64,000 nucleotides of DNA from Portulaca oleracea (GCA_029582165.1 CM055873.1:41476795-41540794), one strand, 5' to 3'; positions 23,579 through 36,235 are shown, counted from the stretch's first letter. The notes: generated from the letters alone by a model not told the origin. A program made the numbers and translations.

Positions 23579-24120
23579 TGATGTTTATAAGACCCCATCA
23601 TCTCTTCACCTGTTGGCGTAGTCTTTGAGACTATTTCTCTAATGTAAATTTTGAATGAACAATTCTGGATATCTAGCAATATTTCCCCTTCAATCTTGTT
23701 AACAACATTAGTCAACACTAGTGCATGAGTTGCTTCAAAATCCTTGATGGAGTTAGCATTGTGACTTAATTTTATCAATCTTCCCCATGGTGTTAGGCAC
23801 CTTTCAAAGTTGTTCCAACACCATCCATGGGGGTACCCTAATGATATCTAGCCACACTCTTCTCACATCACTAGTCTCATAAATTGTCCATTCCCGGATG
23901 TCAGAAAACCACTTCCTTAATTCCTTAGGATCTTCTAGTGCCTCCTGCATTTGACTTTTTATCGGGAATGTGATGATTGTTTTCAGCCCATCCAGAGCTG
24001 TTATCTTGGCCACTTGATCAAAGTTTTGTCTGATAATGGATGATAGTGAGGCAAGATCCCTTGGTTGCTCGCTAGTGCAGACTAAATTTCCAACCCTTTT
24101 ATGAACAAAGCTAAACTTAC
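23533..24120 (-). pseudogene. LINE ORF1 fragment (DUF4283-type RNA-binding protein)
   Basis: Minus-strand frames 24013-23804 and 23778-23533 read IITFPIKSQMQEALEDP, KWFSDIREW, RRVWLDIIRVPPW, then a shifted WGRLIKLSHNA, CSFKIYIREI. This is the pattern of the DUF4283 domain in plant LINE ORF1. It is the 5' partner of the LINE part at 7.7-8.16 kb; the Tekay-type element entered between them and some LINE sequence was lost at the junction. There are several stops and one frameshift. Confidence 0.75.
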
Positions 24121-24225
24121 CAACAAATACTTTGGTACAACATGTATGACTGGATATGTATTACAACTATCTCCTCGAGAAAACTCTATGTCTTGTCTCT
24201 TGGTAATTATTCGATTAGGTTTTTT

Positions 24226-24731
24226 CACAACTAAAAATATGTGTATTACCAACTACTTGTTTCCAACCAATTTAAATGGCTGGAAAAACCAATCATTTTA
24301 GCAACCATTTCATATTCAAACTATTTTTCAAAAATTTTATGTGGGAAAAAGGGTTGGAAATTCCAACCACTTTTGCTAAAATGGTTGGAAATTTTTCCTA
24401 CCATCCTTTTTCCTACTATTTGAAATGGTTGAAAATTGCAACCACTTTTGCTAAAATGGTTGGAAATTTTTCCTACCATCTTTTTTCCTACTATTTGAAA
24501 ATGGTTGGAAAATGGTCGAATTACCACCCGTTTTTCCAACCAATTTCAAATAGTATGAAAAAGGATGGCAGGAAAATTTTCCAACCATTTTAGACAAAAT
24601 GGTTATAATTTCCAACCCTTTTTCCCACATAAATTTTTTGAAAAATAGTTGGAATATAAAATGGTTGGTTTTTCCAACTATTTTAAATTGGTTGGAAAAA
24701 GCGGTTGGTAATACACATATTTTTAGTAGTG
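24226..24731. mobile_element. CACTA-like mini-element (long foldback)
   Basis: The left end is CACAACTAAAAATATGTGTA and the reverse complement of the right end is CACTACTAAAAATATGTGTA, the CACTA-type terminus. Both flanks have TTT (24223-24225, 24732-24734), matching the 3-bp duplication of this superfamily. The arms pair over roughly 170 bp, and the motif TGGTTGGAAA and its complement recur many times inside. The interior open frames are products of this inverted repeat and are not genes. Confidence 0.75.
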
Positions 24732-24734
24732 TTT

Positions 24735-25690
24735 ATATGCTCCTCTCCAAGTCTCCAATAATTGGCCTCCTTTATAGCATTACATAAACATCCCTCCATA
24801 GTATCTTTAATAATTGTTTCCACTGCTAATTTAGCCATATTCCATAATTTCCATAGTACCCGTAATACAACCACAAAATTTAATAAACGAGTGCATCCAT
24901 CTTTGTTTGTATTCATAAGATACCGCAACCAATCTTCCAGCCATCTCCTCCATTCTAAATTTGTTTGGTTATCTCTTGTCTCCAAATTGCTAGCCTGCTA
25001 CATATGCCTTGTTATAATGCAATCTCTAAAGAGATGTGAAACTGTCTCCATTTCATTATTATGCCAGCAGTAGTTATCCTCCAAAATTCCTCGCTTTTGC
25101 CTCGACTCCCCCAAGGGAAGCGCATTATTTGCACATTTCCAAAGAAACATTTTCCACTTTGGCAAATTACTATGCCAAAGGTGTTTCAATAATTTTGTAT
25201 CCTTAACAAGATCCCCCTCCTCAAAAACATTATTTAGTACTCCCAAAACCTTGTAACCTGTTTTCACAGTATACATACTTGTCATTGTCTCTCCCCAACA
25301 CAACTGGTCTACCACCGAATCACTTAGAGCTGGCATTTTTAAAATGCGTCTAACCGTTTCAGCATAAAAAATAGATGCAATATAATTTTTATTCCATCGG
25401 AAAACCCTCCTTCCTTTACTGCAAGAGACGTTATTGGTTGGGTTAGGATTGAATTACTGACGCCTGGCTTTAACGTTGGAATCTCTTGTCTCAACCACCT
25501 TTTATCACCTATTTGTATCGTCCTTCCATTTCCAACTCTCCATCGAAGTCGGTCTTGAACTAATGATGTGACCTTTGTAATACTTTGCCAAGCATATAAA
25601 GTTGTGGAAGGTGGCTTATAATCTGAAGGCACATTCATTGGCGAGGGTACTTTATATTTGGCCTGCCAGATTCGTTTTAACAACGGCGAA
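24735..25690 (-). pseudogene. LINE ORF2 C-terminal fragment (post-RT region and zf-RVT)
   Basis: Minus strand: LLKRIWQAKYKVPSP and RWRVGNGRTIQIGDKRWL at 25680-25500, then YTVKTGYKVL, SNLPKWKMFLWKCANNALPL and the zinc-finger-like C-x2-N-x4-E-x3-H-x3-C region at 25260-25000, then a tail to the CACTA element. It is 5'-truncated and lies head-to-tail with the LINE ORF1 fragment to its left, so it is probably a different LINE copy. Confidence 0.8.
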
Positions 25691-26608
25691 CCGCCTTCTG
25701 TTATCCACCACGCTTAAATGAATTAGTATTTATAATGGTAGAGCTAGGTTTAAAGATGGAGAGAAAAGGACGAAAATAGGGGTAAATTTGAATTTAAAAT
25801 AAGCGTGCCATAGGTATATTCCAGAAATACTCTAAAACACCTCAACCCAACTTCCAAACTGGCACATTTAAAAGTCTGCTAGTGTATGGCAAAAATATTG
25901 CTGACCACTTTTTTTTATTTCTAGTCTAACTTGGCACAGATAATTGCGACATGTTATATTTGTGGTTTTTTCTTTTTTGAAAAGGGAAATGAATCAAAGT
26001 GGAAGGGGATTTGTGGAGTGATTTTATTTAGGTTTTGTGTGATTTTATCATTTTTGCAATTCAAAAGTTCTTGGAATTTAATCCCAAAGTATTATAAAAG
26101 TAAAATAAATTAATAAAAATGTTTGAAATAAATTACATAATTACAAGATTCATTTTAGGTGTCTACAAATAATTAAAAATGTACCCTAGGAAACATAATT
26201 AAGCAACTTCATGTTGACTTGACACTCCGTTGGAGACTGTGTCCTTCGGATCGCTAACCATGCGCTCATCCCACTTTGTTGAGAAATACATCCTTCACTG
26301 CTAAGAAGCATTCTTACTGGCTTCCAAGCATCCATTTATCCATTTCCACATTAAAAGAGTGAGATCAAAGAAGGAAGGACAATCTGACCTTCATCCGAAA
26401 AGCTTTATTTCTCTTTTCTCTCTTTTATTGTTTTTATTAAGTTTTATTTGAACGGAAGTTTCCATTTCAAGCTTTGTTTTAATTATCATTAACTAAAGTA
26501 TTCTTATGTAAAGGGGTGACAACCTTGCCAACCCTGCATAATGTAGTTGACATTATGTTTTTAGTGGTTAGTTGCTTTTATAGTATTCATGTGCTTAGTT
26601 AAGAGTTG
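25691..26608. other. AT-rich non-coding stretch left of the Copia element
   Basis: No gene, repeat or RNA recognised. The last five bases (AGTTG) are the left target duplication of the Copia element. Confidence 0.5.
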
Positions 26609-26807
26609 TGTGAGAGTTAGTTTAATATTTAATCTGTTATAAATAGGATTAGGATAGTAGTTTCTTGTATTTCTTTTATTTTCTCTTTCTTATTTCTTTA
26701 TCTTTCTTCCGTTTCTAGGTGTATAAGTGTTAGTCTCTGTATCTCAATTAGCAACATAGATCTGGTACTTTTTTCTTCCAATTGTTAATTATTTCCCATA
26801 TTTCTCA
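26609..26807 (+). repeat. Copia 5' LTR
   Basis: 199 bp, TG...CA, with a TATAAATA box near 26639. It is immediately followed by the primer-binding site. Confidence 0.95.
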
Positions 26808-26819
26808 TGGTATCAGAGC
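26808..26819 (+). promoter_or_regulatory. Copia primer-binding site
   Basis: TGGTATCAGAGC directly abuts the LTR and is complementary to the 3' end of initiator tRNA-Met. Confidence 0.9.
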
Positions 26820-26932
26820 AAGGGAAATAAACTGAGTTCTTCTTCCCGAAAACCGAACTTATTCAAATCAGTTGAAAATTCTAGGGTTCATCGACAATCG
26901 CCACTGAGGCTGCTTCTCTAAGGTTACCAACA

Positions 26933-27990
26933 ATGGCCGCAGAAGGAGAAGGTTCATCCGGAGGTGGTGTTGCTTCAGGATCATATCAAACAAGAATTAG
27001 ATCTGATGATGAACTCTACAACAATGATCCGCTTCATTTGCAATGTTCAGACAGCAACTTTCAAGAATATCAAATTCACAGGCAGCAACTTTCAAGAATG
27101 GGGAAGGGCTGTGAAGATTGCATTGAAGACGAAAGTGAAGCTTGGATTTATCACAGGTGAATGTGTTCAACCCACTCAAATTTCTTTGTTGAATCAATGG
27201 GTAAAGAGTGATAACATGGTAATTAGCTGGGTTTTGAATTGCATGGCTCCTGAGTTAGTTGAGTCCTTTCTTTATGTTAACACGGCTAAAGAATTGTGGT
27301 ATGAACTTAGTGAGAGGTTTGGGCAAAGTAATGGAACTTTACTCTTTCAAATGGAGAAGGAGATATATGATCTTTACCAAGGTAAAGATTCAGTAGCATT
27401 ATATTTTACAAAACTAAAAAAATTATGGGATGAATTGGGAGAAATGTCTAAAGTTTCAGTCTACACTTGTGTTAAAATGTTCCCTCATATCAAGACTGCT
27501 GGTGATATGGAACAGAGGAGGAAACTGGTACAATTTCTTATGCATCTCAATGATGAATATGATAGTATGAGGGGCCAAATTTTGCTCAGGGATCCTTTAC
27601 CAAACATTAACAAAGCCTAGTCTTTAGTCTCAAGAGCAGAAAGCCAAAAGAAGGTATCTGGAGGCCTTCAATTTAATTCAGAAATTGCTGCCTATACACA
27701 AAGGCAATCTAACCATTCTGCTTCAAGTGATAATGATGCCCAGGCCTTGATTGCCAAAAATTCCGCAAGAACTCCCAGAAAGGAATCCAAGAAAGACAAA
27801 GCTTCCAAGTTTTGTACGTATTGTCAAACGAATGGCCACGAGAGAGATCAATGATTCAAAATTATTGGGTATCCTAAATGGTACGATAAAGATGGCAAGA
27901 AAAATGGAAAAAGGATGGCGGAAAATGTTCAAGCTGAAGAATACAATGACCCTTTAGATGTCCCTGATACACCTCAATTGGATCTAAATT
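26933..27990 (+). pseudogene. gag: Copia gag (broken)
   Basis: ATG at 26933 (MAAEGEGSSGGG) opens the frame. After about 40 codons the coding sense moves to the frame of 26964-27620 (FTGSNFQEWGRAVKIAL, VISWVLNCMAPELVESF, ELWYELSERFGQSNG), the UBN2/retrotran_gag pattern. A TAG ends it at 27618-27620. The zinc knuckle starts CTYCQTNGHERDQ at 27813, but TGA at 27852-27854 stands where its last Cys belongs. It would have formed the particle shell. Confidence 0.85.
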
Positions 27991-28244
27991 AATTCAGAAA
28001 ATAGCTCAAGATGTACAAGATGAGCCATAGCGGTATGCAGATTGACAAATTCAAGAATGGGCATCATGTAAATTTGGCAGTTCAGTCCCAGCCCTATTTT
28101 GAGCAAGGACAAAGCTCTACTAGCTCTACTCAACTTACACACGACAGAGATATGCTTGGACAGTTCACCAACTTTTGAGGTAACATTAAGAGCTTTCAAT
28201 ATAATCAGAATCATAGGATTGATAGTTCTTTATGCTGTGCCACA

Positions 28245-28485
28245 ACAAGACCTAAAAATGTTCTTGAAACTGTTTGGATAATAGATACAGGGGCAAGTGA
28301 CCATATGACATATGATAAATCTTTATTTGACTCTGTCTTTCATCTTGATAAACCTATTTCTGTAACCATGCCTGATGGTGAGACTAAAACTGTCAATCTT
28401 GCTGGCACGATCGTTCTAGACAATAGAATTATTCTGCATAAAGTCCTCTATATACCAGACTTCAAATTTAATCTGTTGTAAAGTT
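28245..28485 (+). pseudogene. Copia aspartic protease
   Basis: VWIIDTGASDHMTYDKSLF carries the D-T-G-A catalytic motif at about 28278-28320, followed by VTMPDGETKTVNLAG and VLYIPDFKFNLL. This is the usual Copia protease. A stop follows at about 28480. Confidence 0.85.
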
Positions 28486-29527
28486 GCTTCAGGATCAAAG
28501 TTTTTATATACTTTTGCTTTCTAATCGATGCCTGTTTCAGGACCATTTAAGTAATCAGACCATTGTTGTTGCAAATGAGAGGCATGAGTTGTATAGGATG
28601 CATTCCAAGGTTGAAAAGAAGCAATATGTGGATACTGCTGGTGTACATAGCCATAATGTTAATATTTTTGTTGCTATTAGTGAAACTCCTTTACATGTTT
28701 TACATTCTCGGTTAGGACATATTTCTTTCTCCAAACTTGAATATGTTGACGGATGTAATGTTGATGAAAAAAATAAGTTTTTCTGTGAAGTTTGTGTTCT
28801 TGCAAAAGCACATAGGATGCCTTTTTTCTAGAAGCTCCATAAAAACTATTGCCCCTTTCAATTAGTTCACATGGATTTATGGGGTCCTTATAGGGTTAAT
28901 AATATAAATGGGGCTAGATACTTCATTACTTTTGTAGATGACTTCACAAGGTGTACTTGGACATACCTTTTGCAAGATAAAAGACAAGTATTACATGCTA
29001 TTGAGAAATTTTTAAATTTAGTAGAAACTCAATTCAATATATCTGTTAAATATATAAGAACAGATAATGGAATTGAGTTTGTGCAAAATGCTTGTACAGT
29101 TTTATTTTATTCCAAGGGAATTATTCATCAAAGGTATGTTGTTAAGACACCTCAACAAAATGAGGTAGTAGAAAGAAAACACAGACATTTGTTAGAAACA
29201 GCAAGAGCTATCCGAATTCAAGCGGGTTTTCCAAAATCTTTTTGGGGTGAGTGTATTTTAGCTGCTACATATATCATAAATAAAATGCCTATGAAAAATC
29301 TAAATTGGAAAAGTCCCTTTGAAATTCTTTATAAAGTAAAACCAAACTTAGATGATTTAAGAACCATCGGTTGTCTTTGTTATGCTGTTTCAATAGGAGA
29401 AACAGATAAATTTGAAAATAGAGCAAGTAAGTGTGTGCTCCTAGGGTATATGTTTGGTGTCAAGGGTTACAAACTGTATGAGTTAGAAACAAAGAAAATT
29501 ATTCATAGAAGGGATGTCATTTTTTAG
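28484..29527 (+). pseudogene. Copia GAG-pre-integrase and integrase
   Basis: HELYRMHSKV, HVLHSRLGHIS and FCEVCVLAKAHRMPF (28580-28830) are the zinc-binding H-H-C-C region; a stop at 28829-28831 separates it from the core. The core (28871-29527) has MDLWGPY with FVDDFTRC, IRTDNGIEF and PQQNEVVERKHRHLLETAR, that is, the D-D-E triad, then GCLCYAV and SKCVLLGY. The core is open over 218 codons and seems well kept. Confidence 0.9.
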
Positions 29528-29918
29528 GAGAATATTTTTCCTTTCAAAGAGAAACTGGGAGAATCTGATAAAGTTTTAATACATAATAATGGTATTTTTT
29601 GTCAACACACTCAACCATATGATAGTGACAAGACTATATTCAAAAGGAAATTGACAAAAGATAAGGCTACTGTTGACAGCTATAGCTATGCCCTTGATAA
29701 TGACTATACAAGGCTACCTAGCTTATCTAACATGCATGAAAGACGGGTTTCTGATGCAATACAATCAGATACTCGAAGCCCAATAAGAGATGTTGGAGAA
29801 AGTCATGTGCAAAGTCCTATAAGGGATACCTCTGTAGGAAAAGACAATACACAACAAGACAATATACAAATGCCTAATTATCTGGATATTGTTGGACAGA
29901 TTTCTGAGCCAGAACCAG
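29528..29918 (+). pseudogene. Copia integrase-RT linker, left of the Athila insertion
   Basis: After the stop at 29525-29527 the linker continues in several frames; 29651-29918 is Ser/Asp-rich (SDAIQSDTRSPIRDVGESHV) and reaches SEPEPV, where the Athila LTR begins at 29919. ACCAG (29914-29918) is the Athila target duplication. Confidence 0.7.
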
Positions 29919-31582
29919 TGTACAGCGGTTTGCAGGCCGGTGTAAATTGTCGAACTCAGGGAGCCTGTGGCCTAAATTCTCGTATTTTGTTTCGGTTTTA
30001 GCCTTGAATCAAGAAATAAATTACGAAGCAAGGATCACTTTGATTATGACAAAATTAAAACTGGAAAGATGGTTAACTAGGTGATAATTAGACAAAGAGA
30101 GGTTCGGGGGTTTTAGACACTTAACGGAATCTTTGATCAAAGAGTTTTCATGACTAAAGCGCATAAAGTTGGATTTATCCATGGAACAACGCGGGAAAGG
30201 GGCCACGATGAATCTCCTCCCTCGAGGAAGATTCAAATTAACTACCCTATGTCCACCATGGACCATCGGGGTTGAGAATTGCGTTAATTCCTAGTTAAGC
30301 CTACACTTACCCTCGTAAGCGTAGACCTAACTATCCCACTCTAGGCTTCCCATTGAGTGTATAACGATTCGAAGAGCTCTCGGACCTTGAACCGCCACCC
30401 CCAATGAGAAGACACCAAGTGGAAATAGACTCCTCCAACTAAAACACACTTTAATCAATAAACACCTTAGCCAAAACCCATTAAGGCCTTAATCACCCCT
30501 ATCCTCAAGGAATATTAGCCTCTAGACATTGTGGATAAATTAGCAACACACAACCAATAAAACCCTAGCATGGTTCTACTCAAAGGATGGATATTAAAAC
30601 TAACCACTATGATTAACAACATAAAACTACACTAAACACAAGCAACAAAGCATTTGGAAACATTAAAATGAGGAGAAAATAGATTATACCTAAATGGATG
30701 AGCAATAAATTGGCAATAAATGAAGAGCAATAATACCCAAATGATGAAGAGCAATTGGCCTTGATCAAGAAAGTAATTAATCAACAAAGTAGAAGTTAAT
30801 CCCACAAAAGCTAATCCTAAAACTCTTGAAAGATAGAAGATGTAAAGGGAAAGAAAATAAAGCTCCAGAAAAAAAAAAAACTCTCTCTTGAAAATGACAA
30901 GACGGGCTAATTAACAAAGGGGAAAAAGGGCCAAAACACAGTCGTTTTGGCCGAAAATTATGCAGGAAAGAAGGTCGTCGCGAACGCTACGGACATCGTA
31001 GCGTTCGCGACCCAAAGCGGCGAACATTTTAGCTCCAAGAAGTGCGCTATGCCCAGCGTCGCGACCGATCCAATCATCCGTAGCGAACGCTACGAGGGCG
31101 AGCTAACGCCACGACCGCCAGAGAAAACTTTGAAAATCAGGGCTTCATCGTAGCGGGCGCTACGGCCTTGGGCAGAACCTTCTGCCTGGGCTCGTAATGA
31201 TCGCTACAATAGGCGTAGCGACCGCTACGCTCTTCAAGTGATCTTCCATCTAAGTATGGGGGCGTAGCGATCGTTACAGCCGTTGTAGCGAACGCTACGA
31301 GCCTCAATGCCCCATACTTAGCCTTTTGGCCCGAAATCCCTCTCCTTTACGCACGGCTGGTCTCCCTTGCTTCCCGGGTCTTCACCACGGCATCAAATCG
31401 GCTCCAAAGGTCTCGGGATGACCGAGTTATCGCCTTTTTCCGCAACTTCGCCCCCTTTTATTATTCTCCGAACTTAATACCTAAAAATCACAAAACACGT
31501 AATAAATAACCATTTTATCAGGGAACGGCAATAGACTTGAGCGTAAATGAGTGGTATTTAGCCCCTAAAATGGGACTAAACA
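29919..31582 (-). repeat. Athila LTR (3' LTR of the element)
   Basis: 1664 bp. It contains the cluster of GTAGCG-NN-CGCTAC near-palindromes at 30977-31299. In element orientation it begins TGTTTAGTCCC and ends GCTGTACA. Confidence 0.95.
30977..31299. repeat. Cluster of GTAGCG-NN-CGCTAC near-palindromes in the LTR
   Basis: Sites: 30977-31011 (a perfect 15-bp stem GTCGCGAACGCTACG with a 5-base loop GACAT), 31079-31094, 31149-31164, 31214-31229, 31263-31277 and 31285-31299. The two central bases vary (AA, GG, AC, AT) while the arms stay. The other LTR has the matching cluster at 43516-43850, with one more full site. Confidence 0.85.
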
Positions 31583-34364
31583 CCCCCCCCACACTTAGAC
31601 TTTTGCTCGTCCCGAGCAAAACTAACCGAAAGAAACCTAAGAAACTAGAAAACATAAACACCTAACTCACTTTCGCAGGAATCGCGGATGCATTTAGCAT
31701 ATGCATCAAGCCCTTTAAACCCCCCGGTAGCCCGGGTGGATGAGGTGGGTCTCGTGAGGGTTTATAGCGGCTCTACTCACAAAAGACATGAGAAGAAATG
31801 GAAGAAAGAAGGAAATGGAGAGTGAAAAACAAAAGAAAGAAAACAAAGGAGAAGAAGAAGATACTCAAGCTCATAAATAAATAAAAAACGCACCTAGACA
31901 CCCAACCGGCATTACCAAACAAAAAGAAGGGGCAAACATAAACAATTAAGAACACTTAGGTTGAAAGAATGTCAATCCTAAAGATTTTTTAACCCCAACA
32001 AGTAAGCGTTAGCAGAACGTTCAAGCAACTAGGCCTATCCAAAACACAGTCGAAAGTGATTAAAATATTTTGGCACAAGATAGATGGAAATTTTCGAAAA
32101 GGATTTAGGGGAGTTACACCATTAAGATCAAATCAATCACCCCTCCGTCACCAAATTAGTGAGAAAGCACATGTATGAGTATGAAACTAAGATAGTTGAG
32201 AGCAAACCTCACTCTTGGGGATGTGGAAACACTCCGCTCATGTGTTTTGAAAATGGAAATGATGTCTGGTTCTCTCAATACTCTAGCCTAGGAAACAATC
32301 TACCATATGCTTGCTAATCATCTCAATTCTCCGCCGCTAGATGCAAAATGCAAATGACAATCAAGAGGTCTTTGAAGGGGTTGTAACGGGGCTAAGGATA
32401 GGGGAAAGGGACGGAAAGTATTTGGATAAGTGGAGCTCGAAGCCAAGCTTGGAGTTATACTTCGCCAAATTCACGCAATTTTATTGAACCTTACTCACCC
32501 ATAAGCAATTATAATGAACCCGAAACATTTATTTGAAACCGCCTCAAAACTAAATTCCTCATTTGTTGTCACACTTTTGCTTCCTTTTGTTTTCTTCTCT
32601 TTTTTTTTCTTTTCTTTTTTTTTCTTTTCTTTTTTCGATTTTTGCTTTCTTTCTTTTGCTTTTTCTTTCTTTCTCCTTTTTTTTTTCTTTAGAAGCGTGT
32701 GAATAAAGAGAGGATTAAATACAAAGTACAAAACTCGGCGGGTTTCATTAACGCAATCAAACTAATTTAAAGCTACATAAGTGGGAACAACCTATCACAT
32801 CCTAATCATGACATTCCCAACATACCATTTTATGGAAATACTCACAAATAACCCTACTAATCACCCTCAATAAACTCCAAGCAATGGCTTAGGATAGGAA
32901 GATATATAATCGGCCAAGGGTTGCAATTTCGGTTTATTTCAAGGACGGAGTAAACAAAGGCTAAAAGAAGGGTTAAAGGCGGGAAATTACATGATTCGGG
33001 TGGCTATCTGGCTATGTAGCTATAATAAGCGAGAGTGAATGCCTCAATCATGTTGTCAATGCATGATACAAAATGCAGTTTCAAAGAGATGAAAAGCAAG
33101 TTCTAGAGATCGCAACCAAGGTTGAGTTACACATGGGGATACGAGACTAATAAAAATGATTAGTCGTTTTGGCTTAGTAGTCTCACGGGTTTGTGCTCAA
33201 CAACCAATCAGAGAACATAAACGTTCATATGCAAAGCTCACATCAATGGGTCAAGAAGGGCTATCAATCTTTACTATCAAAATGCAATCCCAAATCAAGA
33301 TGTTTTCGAAAATTCTTTTCAAAAGCTTTGAATCACATACTATGCAAAGGTTAAACCAAGCTACAAGAGGCACTACTTAGCCTATAATCATCACCGGAGG
33401 ATTACCTAACCTAACCTAATGACGTTCTAATTATTTTTTTTCAAAATTTTAGCACTTTTTCACTCTTTTTTTTTCACGAACTTTTCTAAGAAAGAAAAAG
33501 AAACAAAAAGGACTCAAAAAGACTAGGTGCTCTACCCAAAACATAATGATCTCCCCCCTACACTTAAAATCCACAATGTCCTCATTGTGGGAAGGGTGTC
33601 TCATGAAGGGTAGAAAAACTAGGAAAAACAAACATATGTACAAACACCTAAAGGAAAACAAGAAAACATATATACTAACATCTAACACATAAAAAGGGGT
33701 GGCGCCCCGAGCCCACACGGCTCCAACAACAAGAAAACCCAACACAGAGCATACTAGGGGTGCGCCACCAAAAAGAAAAACAAGCAAGCAAAAAGAAAAC
33801 AAACTATACAAACAAAAACACAGAAATATGTACAAAAATAGAAAAGGGTGGAACGAATGTACCTTGTATGTTTCCAATGTGTAACCAAAGTTCGGACCAC
33901 GATCACAAAAGAAAGGCTAAGACTAACAAGGTTAGAAGAAAAATGCAACGTATCGAAATGCAATCGAATCTGCATGCAAAAGAAATATACAAAGATGTCC
34001 AAATGGACAAAGGAAAATGCAAGAAACAAATCTATATGCAAGAACAAAGCTATATACATTGCCTGGGTAACCTCAACCTTGTTCTCAATCAATTTGAGGC
34101 GACTTGTTGAGGGTGAAACATCACCTTGCACTTGATGGAGCTAAGTGCAAGTGATTAACCAAAACCAACCTAATCATGATGGAAGATGGATGAAGGTAGG
34201 GATGGAGGTGATCACAGATAGGACAACAAAATCTTCGATAAAACCGAAAAAGGACGGGAACACAAGAACGTCCCACCCACCCACTAGATGCACACCTCCC
34301 CACAAACAATCAAATGATAAATCAAATAAAGAGAGAGAGAGTGGGGAGGGGATAAAGCTTACAA
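31583..34364 (-). other. Athila 3' non-coding region with polypurine tract
   Basis: About 2.8 kb between the ORF2 stop and the 3' LTR with no credible gene. Next to the LTR (31583-31592) the minus strand reads AGTGTGGGGGGG, the characteristic Athila polypurine tract. 32578-32695 is a long pyrimidine tract on the plus strand (purine on the element strand); the Phe/Lys-rich open frames there are low complexity. A CCTCATTGTGGGAA-type short inverted motif lies near 33580. Confidence 0.7.
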
Positions 34365-35987
34365 TCATGGGGGTGGATCTCCTTCAGGAGGAGGAGGTGG
34401 TGGGTAGTACGGGTTGACCCATCCCGGATCACGCGGCGGATGACCCATGACAACGTAGTGGTAGTAGGCCCAGTCATCCGCGATGTTCTCCAAGCGACCC
34501 ACCCGATTGTTTAATTGCGTCAAGGAGTCATAGGTTCGTGTTTGGGCAATCATCATTTGATTCATGGAACCGGCAAGGTCCCTCACGTCATTTCTCAGCC
34601 CATCAAAATCCTCTTGACGCAAAACCCAACCGTCTTGTCCTCCCGACCCTTGTCCTTGCTCCACAACATTCTCTTCTTGGGCCGCCCTCTCTGCACCTTG
34701 CCTCGGTGCCCCGCGTTGATTTTCAGCCGCTTCCCGCAGCTGCTCCAACTCCCTCTCAAAGGGGGGCATCATGAACCCCCTATCTCCACCAACAAGCCTA
34801 GGAGTTTTCTCCTGCCCGCAAGACCAATTGTTTTGATCCCGCACATCGATTAAACGAGGGGCTTGTTGGTTCCGGAGAGTAGTCACAGCTTTGGGGACGG
34901 ACCCATGGTGGTAGAGGAGTACTGGAGGCGATTGATTCATGGAGAAAAAACGGAAGTGGCGGAGGCGGTCGCCGTCCATAGGTTCTGGAATGTGGTGCGT
35001 ATCGCAACGGCCAAGGTATGGGGTTATCGGGCCCCCATACTGGTGTAGGAAGTGGGTAATAATGTGACCCAACGCTATACAAGTTCCGGCACCATCGGTA
35101 GACATTTGCTTAAGTTGATGCAGAATACACGATCCCGTGTTGACTCGGCGACCATGTAAAGCATGGTACAAAATAGCTAGGTCGTCTTTCCGCACCTTCT
35201 CCCAACCGTCATCCCGTGCGAAAACTGAATTTGTAATTAACCTATGGAAGACCCTAACGGCGGGATTACAAAAATCTCGGGATTTGGAACCCCGAACATC
35301 ATAATACAATACCTCCCCATTTGGGGCCCTAACTAAAGTTCTCCATCAACATGTTATTTCCCACATAGCCTCACCCTCATTGAAGACCGAGGCTTGGCCA
35401 TAGGTTAAGCCTCCGTTCGGCAAACCCAACAAGTTATTAAACTTCACAAGATCACACTCAATGGGCTTGTTGCCCACCCACGCAGTAAAACATGCATCAG
35501 TTGCCCCATCATTCAACAACTCAAAAGATGAAAGGAACTCATAAATTGCTTGATCCCTCTGGGGTGCACGAATTTGAACGAATTGCTCCCACCCCATTAC
35601 CCCAATTAAATGTTCCATGCTAGGCCCCAAGTAGTATTCATTGCACGTTTCAACATCATAAACATAAGGAAAACATATGTTCCTAGTTTTGAACCGTGTT
35701 AATCTTCGAGCATGCCTATCATTTTGAACAGTAACTCTATGCCTAGCATGCGAACTTAAGCGTAAAGTCTCAGCTTTTTGGGTAGGAAAATCGGGGAAGT
35801 CATTACCTTCATCTCCTTGATCAAAAATGGGTGATGCCCTTGAGGATGAAGCTCCATCCTGCACCCTCTTGCTAGGTCGTGGAGGCATTTTTTCTCTTTT
35901 TCTTCCTTTGTAGAATGAATGCTTGAGAGAATGCTTGGAAGATTCAAGCTTTGCTTCCTCTAAAACCCAACTCAATAAAGAGTTCAA
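34365..35987 (-). pseudogene. Athila ORF2 (env-position protein), one in-frame stop
   Basis: A single minus-strand frame of about 540 codons interrupted only by TGA at 35348-35346. The likely start is the ATG at 35888 (MPPRPSKRVQDG) instead of the upstream ATG at 35987. The first part (NEYYLGPSMEHLIGVMGWEQ, KFNNLLGLPNGGLTYG) matches the Athila ORF-1 family (PF03078). The second part has a heptad-like region (LRNDVRDLAGSMNQMM ... LTQLNNRVGRLENI) that could form a coiled coil, and a Pro-rich end. No signal peptide or membrane segment is evident. The function of this family is not established; it sits where env lies in retroviruses. Confidence 0.85.
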
Positions 35988-36235
35988 ATGCTAGAGGAAG
36001 AAAGTGAAAAGGGGTATGTTGAGTTGCAAAAGGTGAGAAGAGAAGAGTGGAAATGGAGTTTATGGAGGAAGATTGATGGTCTTTTTGGTGGAGAATGAGT
36101 AGAGAAGGATGAAGATGGTGGTTTTGAGGGTTAAGGTTGTGGAATGTTGGAGAGGAAATAAGAGGGTGAGGCGATTTGGGAGTAAAAAGTGAAGGGAAAT
36201 GAAGAGGGGTCGGATTTCCCCTTTTACGATCACAG

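Noticed and set aside
24241..24593. Overlapping frames with repeated NHFSKSG/WLEIF-like segments
   Set aside because: Both strands are open only because the CACTA mini-element is an inverted repeat with short motif copies.
32495..32731. Lys/Glu-rich and Phe-rich frames on both strands
   Set aside because: Produced by a pyrimidine tract in the Athila 3' region.
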